Of a stretch of DNA of 12,336 nt, positions 6,522 to 12,336 are shown piece after piece. The stretch spans positions 1-12,336 of the forward strand of contig JAHDCN010000058.1 of NCBI GenBank assembly GCA_020629815.1, read 5' to 3'. The stretch is from Verrucomicrobiota bacterium (GTDB taxonomy: Bacteria > Verrucomicrobiota > Verrucomicrobiia > Verrucomicrobiales > DEV007). The stretch's first letter is position 1. Each line of letters begins with the position of its first letter. The position numbers were made by a program, and so were the translations under genes. The notes under the pieces were generated by a model. The model had not been told where the DNA came from and ran no database searches. It worked only from the letters and a program-made list of their open reading frames with translations.

Positions 6522-8672
6522 ATGGGTGATAGTGTCCAGCTATTCGTGAAATTCTGCTTCGGAATCGTCGCGATCCTATGCCTCGGCTTCGGTCGTGACA
6601 TGGAAGCTCACCCTGCGCATGCGAAACCGGTGAACTACCCCTTCGTCGTCGGTTTTGAACGGTTCCACAGCAGTGTCGACAATGCGGACCACCTGGCCGA
6701 GGGCGGGTTTCTTTTGCTCAACGAACTCAACTGCGTCGCCTGCCATGCACCGCCGGAGTCACTGGCCAATCAATTAATTGGAGTCACCGCTACCAACCTC
6801 GAGGGCACAGCATCGAGATTAAGTCACGTCGATCTTGAGTTGATGATTCGCAATCCGCGTTTCGTAAAACAGGATACTATGATGCCCAGCCTGTTTGCCG
6901 GGCCGGATCGTAAACTCGAAGAAGTCGAAGCGTTGAAGCATTATCTCTCCACCTTCGAAGTAACAGAGAAAATCGAATACCCAATTGGCGACATAGAAAA
7001 AGGCCGCCGCCTGTATCACCGCATTGGCTGTGTCGGGTGTCATGCGCCCGAAGTCGGATATCGCCCGGAAGGTTTGCCCGACGGGATCGAAGTGGAATTA
7101 ACCGGTCTGCCCAGCGTGCCGATGAACCTGGCAGACCGCTACGATTTGCATTCCCTGACCCGCTTCCTGCTCGATCCGATCAGCCATCGTCCATCAGGGC
7201 GTATGCCCGATTACCAATTTTCCGAAGTGGAAGCAGCTGACCTCGCCGCCTACCTAAAGGCCGGCCCTGATCTAAAGCTTCCGGAAAACCTGTCCAACGC
7301 TCTCGACGCTGAAACACCTTTCCAAACCGATTCGGAGAAGGTTGAGCTGGGCCGTCAGGTGTTCGTAAAAAAGAACTGTCATGCGTGTCACTCGATGAAC
7401 GATATCGACAGTGAACCCACCCGTGCCAAGCCATTGCTGCAGCTGGATTTCTCCGAACGAAAGGGATGCTTTTCCGAGCGGCCTGTAGGCGGCGCAGTTC
7501 CTCACTACGGTCTGGACGAAGTGCAAATCAAAGCAATCACAGAAGCCCTGAAACGATTACCGCAGAGACAGGTTCCGGATCAAGCCGGTGAGATCGACTG
7601 GACCCTTTCCACCTTAAATTGCTACGCCTGTCATGAGCGCGACGGCAAAGGCGGAACCGAAACAGCCAGAGAAATTTACTTTGCGGTAAATGACGTCGGC
7701 GCCCTGTCGCTGGGTCGCTGGGGAAATATTCCACCTAGGCTCGATCATGTAGGTCGGAAGCTGACGGACCAATGGTTTTCCCGGGTGCTGCTCGGCGAAG
7801 GCGACGAGGGAAAGGCCCGGCCCTACATGGAGGCGAGGATGCCACTGTTTCGGAAAAAGGATACCCTGCCTTTGGTGGAAAAATTTCGCGCAGCGGACCA
7901 ACTACCGGAGCCAGTTGAGATCGATACGTCCGGTTTGGCGAAACATCACCGCTCACATTTTGGTCGCGAATTGATCGGCATCAATGGACTCGGCTGCGTC
8001 AACTGCCACGGTCTCAATGGCAAGAAATCACTCGGAGCTCCCGTGATTGATTTGACCAATACCGTCCATCGTTTGCAGCCGGGCTATTTCAAAGAGTTGC
8101 TGCTCGACCCGCAAGGCACTCAACCCGGAACACTGATGCCTCCTGTTTTTGCCGACCGGAAAAACGCCGACCGCGAGATCGAGCAGCTATGGACCTACCT
8201 GAAAGAAATCGATCAGCAACCTCTTCCGGACGGATTGCTGACAGATGAGGACTACGAACTCGATCCGAAAACAGAAGGTAAACCGATCGTGTTTCGCAGC
8301 TTTATGGAAAACGTCGGGTCCCATGCAATCGCTGTCGGTTTCCCGGAAGGACTGCATGCCGCTTTTGACTCGAAAGGCTGCCGATGGCGGCTGGCATGGA
8401 AAGGAAAGTTCCTCGACGCCATGAGCACCTGGGAAGACCGCTTCTGCGAACCAGCGAAAATTCTTGGTGAAGAAGTGAAAGAGATCGACTGGAAAATTCC
8501 GGAGCAGGCAGAATTCGAAGGCTTCGTTCTCGATGCAAAAGGTGTGCCAACCTTTCTCTATCAAGTCGACGGAAAGAAATGGCAGGACCGCGTAGCACCA
8601 GTTGATGGCAAATTGAAGCGGATCTTGATCATTGATGGTGAAAAACAAAAAGGGGAGGAACTGGCATGGTGA
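6522..8672 (+). CDS. Periplasmic five-haem c-type cytochrome
   Basis: A 716-residue exported cytochrome. An N-terminal hydrophobic stretch (KFCFGIVAILCLGFG) followed by AHPAHA is the signal peptide. Five haem-attachment CXXCH motifs are visible: CVACH at residues 71-75, CVGCH at 170-174, CHACH at 286-290, CYACH at 367-371 and CVNCH at 492-496. Domains 1, 2, 4 and 5 each have a downstream Met in a class I cytochrome c context (TMMPSLF, GRMPDYQ, ARMPLF, TLMPPVF), the expected sixth haem ligand. Domain 3 does not; it has a Cys (KGCF) and a His (VPHYGL) at the corresponding place. After the last haem comes a haem-free domain of about 130 residues (from IVFRSFMENVG), which I recognise from multi-domain cytochromes of Planctomycetes and Verrucomicrobia. 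It overlaps the propeller gene by 7 bases, pointing to a shared electron-transfer role. Confidence 0.88.
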   Translation: MGDSVQLFVKFCFGIVAILCLGFGRDMEAHPAHAKPVNYPFVVGFERFHSSVDNADHLAEGGFLLLNELNCVACHAPPESLANQLIGVTATNLEGTASRLSHVDLELMIRNPRFVKQDTMMPSLFAGPDRKLEEVEALKHYLSTFEVTEKIEYPIGDIEKGRRLYHRIGCVGCHAPEVGYRPEGLPDGIEVELTGLPSVPMNLADRYDLHSLTRFLLDPISHRPSGRMPDYQFSEVEAADLAAYLKAGPDLKLPENLSNALDAETPFQTDSEKVELGRQVFVKKNCHACHSMNDIDSEPTRAKPLLQLDFSERKGCFSERPVGGAVPHYGLDEVQIKAITEALKRLPQRQVPDQAGEIDWTLSTLNCYACHERDGKGGTETAREIYFAVNDVGALSLGRWGNIPPRLDHVGRKLTDQWFSRVLLGEGDEGKARPYMEARMPLFRKKDTLPLVEKFRAADQLPEPVEIDTSGLAKHHRSHFGRELIGINGLGCVNCHGLNGKKSLGAPVIDLTNTVHRLQPGYFKELLLDPQGTQPGTLMPPVFADRKNADREIEQLWTYLKEIDQQPLPDGLLTDEDYELDPKTEGKPIVFRSFMENVGSHAIAVGFPEGLHAAFDSKGCRWRLAWKGKFLDAMSTWEDRFCEPAKILGEEVKEIDWKIPEQAEFEGFVLDAKGVPTFLYQVDGKKWQDRVAPVDGKLKRILIIDGEKQKGEELAW
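8651..8660 (+). promoter_or_regulatory. Strong Shine-Dalgarno fixing the propeller start at 8666
   Basis: AGGGGAGGAA contains GGAGG at 8654-8658, seven bases before the ATG at 8666, an optimal match and spacing. It lies inside the end of the cytochrome gene, whose TGA is at 8670-8672. It is the best ribosome binding site in the window and is the main evidence that translation of the propeller gene begins before the repeat insertion rather than after it. Confidence 0.75.
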
Positions 8673-10426
8673 ATGGGAAAATTCCGAAACCTCGTCTCCC
8701 CATTGTCATCTCGAGCGAGCCTGCGAGCCGAGAAATCTCTCGATTACCAATTCGTGATTCAAACCTAGTGGAAACGAGGGTGCACCACTGGCGTCGAAAG
8801 GTTTTCATCCATTTGAAAAACTATTTCTTCGCGAGAGATCCTTCGGCTCGCAGGCTCGCTCAGGATGACAATAGTCAATCTCTACTGGCCACCGACCTAA
8901 CAGGGTTAGGTCATCGACCCAACAGGGTTAGGTCCGCAATCTTTGCGTTTCTACTGAGCCTCGGAATCGCAGCAGGGCAGGATTTCGACTACGACACGCA
9001 AATCGAGGAAAGTTATTACCCGATTGTGACACTGCCGATTCCTGATCATATCAAGCTGGAAGCCAGCGGCCTGGCCACTATGCCCGATGGCAAAATCGCG
9101 ATCGCCACCCGCAAAGGCGAAGTTTGGATTTTGGAGAATCCCGAAGTCGTTTCGGAAAAACCAAAAGACTATTCCTGGAAACGCTTCGCTACCGGTTTAC
9201 ATGAGCCGCTCGGTCTGACTTGGCACGAAGGTTCTCTTTACACCTCGCAGCGGTCCGAAGTCACTCGCCTCGAAGATCGAGATGGCGACGGGCAGGCCGA
9301 CGCTTATCTGACTGCAGCCAAGGGTTGGGGCGTATCAGGAAACTATCACGAATATGCCTACGGGCCGGTATTTGATTCGAAAGGTGACATGTGGATCACG
9401 CTCAACATCAATCTTGGTGAGGGACAGGAGCTGCTCCCGTCCACACCCGGCGATGTACTTTGGCGTGGCTGGGCAATGCGCCAAAAACCGGGCGGGCCTC
9501 TCTTGCCAGTTGCCTGCGGTTTGCGCTCACCGATTGGTTTGGGCACCAACCATCTGGGCGATGTTTTCTCGACCGACCAACAGGGAAACTGGTGGGCCAC
9601 TTGTTCGCTGATCCACTTGAGAGAGGGTGCCTTTTTCGGCCACGCAGATTCGCTGCGCGATGCCGGGCACGAGCTCTCCCCAGTCAAACACCCCGGCAAG
9701 CTGCCAAAAGATATCACGACTGCGGAAGCCATCGAGAAAGTGCCGGGCTACGCACCACCTGCAGTTTGGTTTCCTTACACCAAGATCGGAATGAGTACGA
9801 CGGGCCTCCTTTGTGATCAAACCAAAGGCAGCTTCGGCCCCTTCACCAACCAGCTGTTTGTCGGAGAATTTACCGAGTCGTTTGTCAGCCGCGTGTTTTT
9901 AGAAAAAGTAGAAGGTCAATATCAGGGCGCGTGTTTCCATTTTCGCAAAGGCCTGCAATGCGCTGCGCTAAACATGACGTTTTCGAAAGATGGTAAATCA
10001 ATGTTTGTCGGTGAATCGAACCGGGGTTGGAATTCACTCGGCACCCGCAGCTTTGGTCTGGAGAAAATCACCTGGTCCGGCCGGGTACCTTTTGAGATCA
10101 AAACCATGGAGGCCACCTCCAGCGGCTTTCGTCTGATTTTTACGAAAAAGCTAATGCGCAATACGGCGGAAAACCTTTTCTCGTATCAGATGAAATCCTA
10201 CACCCACAATTACTGGTCGAAATACGGCAGTGATGAAGTCGATGAGCAGGAGGTGCAGATCACTGCAGTGAAAGTGGCCGACGACAACCGAAGCGTCGAA
10301 CTGATTTGCGAAGGGCTACGCAGCGGCTACATCCACGAGCTGGACGCCTCTGGAGTCTGGGCTGAGGATCGAACAGCTCTTCTGCATGCAGAGGCCTATT
10401 ACACGTTGAATCGAATTCCGAAGTAG
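8666..10426 (+). CDS. Secreted beta-propeller protein (sorbosone-dehydrogenase-like) with a repeat-derived N-terminal insertion
   Basis: The reading frame encodes 586 residues. From about residue 105 (QDFDYDTQIEESYY) it matches the soluble glucose/sorbosone-dehydrogenase-like beta-propellers common in Planctomycetes and Verrucomicrobia: ASGLATMPDGKIAIATRKGEVWIL, a DRDGDGQAD calcium-binding-like loop, and GLRSPIGLG. A separate C-terminal domain of about 110 residues ends in AYYTLNRIP. In many relatives such a propeller is fused to a cytochrome domain; here the cytochrome is the preceding gene. Whether PQQ or another cofactor binds cannot be judged. The start is odd. ATG 8666 has a strong ribosome binding site and gives MVNGKIPKPR, but the signal-peptide core AIFAFLLSLGIAAGQ lies at residues 91-105. 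No in-frame ATG, GTG or TTG lies between 8816 and the core. Residues about 11-88 are translated repeat DNA (see 8702-8872 and 8894-8934), so export may be impaired or the hydrophobic stretch may act as a membrane anchor. Confidence 0.8.
   Translation: MVNGKIPKPRLPIVISSEPASREISRLPIRDSNLVETRVHHWRRKVFIHLKNYFFARDPSARRLAQDDNSQSLLATDLTGLGHRPNRVRSAIFAFLLSLGIAAGQDFDYDTQIEESYYPIVTLPIPDHIKLEASGLATMPDGKIAIATRKGEVWILENPEVVSEKPKDYSWKRFATGLHEPLGLTWHEGSLYTSQRSEVTRLEDRDGDGQADAYLTAAKGWGVSGNYHEYAYGPVFDSKGDMWITLNINLGEGQELLPSTPGDVLWRGWAMRQKPGGPLLPVACGLRSPIGLGTNHLGDVFSTDQQGNWWATCSLIHLREGAFFGHADSLRDAGHELSPVKHPGKLPKDITTAEAIEKVPGYAPPAVWFPYTKIGMSTTGLLCDQTKGSFGPFTNQLFVGEFTESFVSRVFLEKVEGQYQGACFHFRKGLQCAALNMTFSKDGKSMFVGESNRGWNSLGTRSFGLEKITWSGRVPFEIKTMEATSSGFRLIFTKKLMRNTAENLFSYQMKSYTHNYWSKYGSDEVDEQEVQITAVKVADDNRSVELICEGLRSGYIHELDASGVWAEDRTALLHAEAYYTLNRIPK
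8702..8872. repeat. 171-base inverted-repeat element (MITE- or REP-like)
   Basis: Two 41-base arms, 8702-8742 and 8832-8872, are inverted copies differing at five positions. The right arm reads, on the minus strand, ATTGTCATCCTGAGCGAGCC and on through TGCGAGCCGAAGGATCTCTCG. The left arm carries the differences (TC for CT, GAA for AGG). The 89-base centre holds a smaller nested hairpin: AAACCT at 8761-8766 with AGGTTT at 8799-8804, and inside it AGTGG at 8767-8771 with CCACT at 8785-8789. It encodes no transposase. From memory, the GTCATCCTGAGCGA...GGATCTC motif is a widespread environmental-genome repeat, but I could not search. No convincing target-site duplication flanks the arms. It lies in frame inside the propeller gene without introducing a stop. 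Confidence 0.88.
8894..8934. repeat. Two tandem 22-base-period palindromic units, opposite orientation to 15-77
   Basis: Units at 8894-8912 and 8916-8934 are separated by the 3-base spacer atc, giving the same period of 22 as the array at 15-77. The first, GACCTAACAGGGTTAGGTC, is the perfect 8+3+8 palindrome; the second has one C for T in the left arm. The centre triplet is AGG, the complement of the CCT at 15-77, so this array is inverted relative to the first. It lies 21 bases after the 171-base element and 4 bases before the sequence coding for the signal-peptide core of the propeller protein, and it is read through in frame (DLTGLGHRPNRVRS). Confidence 0.9.
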
Positions 10427-10483
10427 ATTTCGATCACGCAGAAAACCTCTCGCAATCGGACGGGATTTGCGGCACAAAGGGAC

Positions 10484-11869
10484 ATGCCAGTCAGCGCAAC
10501 CATCAAAGAAGTTTCTCTTCATTTTCTACCCGTCGAAATGCGGGTGCCCTTGAAGTTTGGTGCCCAGGTTCAGGATTCAGTGACCTGTGCCCGCGCTTGT
10601 GTCACGATCGAGGGATCCGATGGAAAAACTGCGACTGGCTGGGGCGAAACCCCTTTGTCTGTGGCCTGGGTTTGGCCGTCACACCTCGATTACGAAGACC
10701 GCCATACCGCGATGAAATCGTTTGCGGTGGAGATTGCTCAAAAGCTCCCATCGCTCGCTGGTTGCGGCCACCCGATCGAAATCGGCAGCGACTTCATCAA
10801 CGGACCACTCGAAGACCTTCAGCACAGCTTCAATTCCAATCGAGACGAAGGAGCAGAGCTTCCGCACCTGGCCGCACTGGTATGTTTTTCTCTGTTCGAT
10901 ATCGCCATTCACGACGCTTTTGGAAAACTGGTCGACCTTCCTGTATACCAAACCTATCACAGTGAGTTCCTGTCCCGAAACCTGGCAGACTTTCTCACCC
11001 CGGCAGCCGATCACGTTTCCTTCGATGGCAAATACCCGGCAGATTATCTCGTTTCCAATGCTCCGCAAAAATTGCCGGTCTGGCACCTGGTCGGAGGGCT
11101 GGATCCGGTATCGGAAGACGAACTGACTGGCGACGAACCGGATGACGGCTATCCGGTTCTGTTGCGCGACTGGATTCGAGCCGACGGACTGGATTGCCTG
11201 AAGATCAAACTGCGCGGCAACGATCAGGAATGGGACTATCAGCGCTTGAAGAAAATTGGGGCTCTTTCGCGCGAGGAAGACGTCACCTGGCTGACTACCG
11301 ACTTCAACTGCACCGTCACTGATCCAGCTTATGTGAATGAAATTCTCGACCGCCTCGCAATTGATGACCCGGTTACTTTTCAGAAAATTCTCTACGTCGA
11401 GCAGCCCTTTCCCTACGACCTGCAAGCGAATCAAATCGACGTCCATAGCGTAAGCGCACGCAAGCCTCTGTTTATGGACGAGAGTGCACACGATTGGAAA
11501 TATGTGAAAATGGGTCGGGAACTTGGCTGGACTGGCGTCGCCTTGAAGACCTGCAAAACGCAGACCGGCGCTTTGCTCAGCCTCTGCTGGGCAAAGGCTC
11601 ACGGAATGACCTTGATGGTCCAGGATCTGACCAATCCGATGTTGGCGCAAATTCCTCATTTCCTTCTCGCTGCAAACGCCGGCACCATCATGGGAGTCGA
11701 ATCGAACGGTATGCAGTTTTACCCCGAAGCGAGTTTGACCGAAGGCAAGATCCATCCGGGTCTGTATCGCAGGCAACAGGGTATACTCGACGGCACAACC
11801 CTATCTGGTCCCGGTTTCGGATACCGCGTGGAAGAAATTGATCGTCAGTTACCCGATCCGGTAGCATGA
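10484..11869 (+). CDS. Enolase-superfamily enzyme (muconate-lactonizing/mandelate racemase family)
   Basis: A 461-residue cytoplasmic enzyme of the enolase superfamily, whose members abstract a proton next to a carboxylate using a Mg2+-bound enolate intermediate. The barrel shows the expected ligands in order: K240-I-K242 (the K-x-K catalytic lysine motif), D273 (in DFN), E306 (in EQPF) and D332 (in MDES) as metal ligands, and the opposite-face lysine K355 (in LKTCKTQTG). The K-x-K plus later K pattern is that of the MLE-like subgroup (cycloisomerase, dipeptide epimerase, OSB synthase) rather than the His-Asp dyad of sugar-acid dehydratases. It is longer than the usual 350-400, with extra sequence before the first catalytic lysine (about residues 195-230, acidic). 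The substrate is unknown. It overlaps gntK by 4 bases (ATGA). AAAGGGA lies right against the start, too close for an ideal ribosome binding site. Confidence 0.85.
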   Translation: MPVSATIKEVSLHFLPVEMRVPLKFGAQVQDSVTCARACVTIEGSDGKTATGWGETPLSVAWVWPSHLDYEDRHTAMKSFAVEIAQKLPSLAGCGHPIEIGSDFINGPLEDLQHSFNSNRDEGAELPHLAALVCFSLFDIAIHDAFGKLVDLPVYQTYHSEFLSRNLADFLTPAADHVSFDGKYPADYLVSNAPQKLPVWHLVGGLDPVSEDELTGDEPDDGYPVLLRDWIRADGLDCLKIKLRGNDQEWDYQRLKKIGALSREEDVTWLTTDFNCTVTDPAYVNEILDRLAIDDPVTFQKILYVEQPFPYDLQANQIDVHSVSARKPLFMDESAHDWKYVKMGRELGWTGVALKTCKTQTGALLSLCWAKAHGMTLMVQDLTNPMLAQIPHFLLAANAGTIMGVESNGMQFYPEASLTEGKIHPGLYRRQQGILDGTTLSGPGFGYRVEEIDRQLPDPVA

Positions 11870-12336
11870 GTCGTCCGCCATTCATCGTAGTAATGGGCGT
11901 CTCCGGATGCGGAAAATCCACTGTCGGGTCGATGCTCGCGGAGAAACTCGGCGCTACCTATCTGGAAGGCGACGCGTTTCACACGGAAGAAGCGAAAGAG
12001 AAAATGGGCAATGGCATCGCGCTCACCGATGAGGATCGCTGGCCCTGGTTTGACCGGCTCGTCGATGCTGCCCGCGAAACAATCAATTCCGGAACACCTG
12101 CCGTTCTCGCCTGTTCAGCCCTGAAACAGATTTATCGAGACCGTTTGTTTCAACCTTTCGGAAATGATTGGCGATTGGTTTATCTCGAAGGGTCTTTCGA
12201 CCTGATCAAAGGTCGCATGGATGCCCGCGACCACGAGTATATGACCTCGTCCCTGCTCGAGAGTCAGTTTGCAACTCTAGAGGTTCCGGAAGCGCATCTG
12301 AATGTGTCCTGCGTTTCGATTGAGGAGACGCCGGAT
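11866..12336 (+). CDS. gntK: Gluconokinase, C-terminus cut by window end
   Basis: A thermosensitive-type gluconate kinase of the P-loop kinase superfamily, which phosphorylates D-gluconate with ATP to 6-phosphogluconate in the cytoplasm, feeding the pentose phosphate or Entner-Doudoroff pathway. The first 157 codons are present without a stop. Seen are the P-loop GVSGCGKST at residues 11-19, the substrate-side GDAFHTEEAKEKMGNG and LTDEDRWPW segments, CSALKQIYRDRL, and SLLESQFATLE, all characteristic of GntK. Typical length is about 165-175, so perhaps 10-20 residues are missing. The ATG overlaps the stop of the enolase-superfamily gene (ATGA at 11866-11869), so the two are very probably translated together, which hints that the upstream enzyme acts on a sugar acid or related compound. 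No regulator or gluconate transporter is visible here. Confidence 0.93.
   Translation, partial: MSRPPFIVVMGVSGCGKSTVGSMLAEKLGATYLEGDAFHTEEAKEKMGNGIALTDEDRWPWFDRLVDAARETINSGTPAVLACSALKQIYRDRLFQPFGNDWRLVYLEGSFDLIKGRMDARDHEYMTSSLLESQFATLEVPEAHLNVSCVSIEETPD

Noticed and set aside
10427..10483. Promoter or terminator between the propeller and enolase-superfamily genes
   Set aside because: In this 57-base gap I see neither a convincing -35/-10 pair nor a stable stem with a T run.
10679..11776. Long antisense open frame (365 codons) opposite the enolase-superfamily gene
   Set aside because: It mirrors a well-supported gene with all catalytic residues in place; the antisense product has no recognisable domain and no ribosome binding site was evident.

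Overview
The window looks like chromosomal DNA from a Gram-negative bacterium, most probably of the Planctomycetes-Verrucomicrobia group, with a Verrucomicrobiota (Opitutae-like) host my best guess. The reasons are a lipid A-type acyltransferase (outer membrane), a five-haem cytochrome with the C-terminal domain I associate with that group, a secreted beta-propeller of the sorbosone-dehydrogenase-like type, and a small secreted leucine-rich protein. This placement is inference from protein families; there is no rRNA gene in the window. All genes lie on the + strand, packed with gaps of 0-60 bases or short overlaps.

Layout. Bases 15-77 hold three tandem 22-base units, each a 19-base near-palindrome plus a 3-base spacer. 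They abut the start of a LpxL/HtrB-like acyltransferase (79-1065). Then come trkA (1108-2451), recG (2451-4454, sharing one base with trkA) and a family-4 glycosyltransferase (4485-5648). This first half is housekeeping and envelope.

The second half looks like an export and oxidation module: a secreted leucine-rich protein (5687-6520), a periplasmic cytochrome with five CXXCH motifs (6522-8672), and a secreted beta-propeller protein (8666-10426, overlapping the cytochrome gene by 7 bases). An enolase-superfamily enzyme (10484-11869) and a gluconokinase (11866 to the window end, truncated) follow. A plausible but unproven reading is that sugars are oxidised outside the cytoplasm, electrons pass to the cytochrome, and the resulting sugar acids are processed and phosphorylated inside.

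The most unusual feature is at 8690-8935. The propeller gene has a strong ribosome binding site and an ATG at 8666, but its signal peptide only begins about 90 codons later. Between them lie a 171-base inverted-repeat element and two units of the same 22-base family seen at bases 15-77, now in the opposite orientation. The reading frame stays open through all of it. Removing about 240 bases would give a textbook signal peptide. I read this as in-frame invasion of a secreted-protein gene by small palindromic repeats, comparable in kind to the palindromic elements that insert in frame in Rickettsia genes.

No tRNA, rRNA, CRISPR array, transposase gene or convincing rho-independent terminator was found. 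Apart from the repeat-derived leader there is no stretch over 300 bases without a gene.
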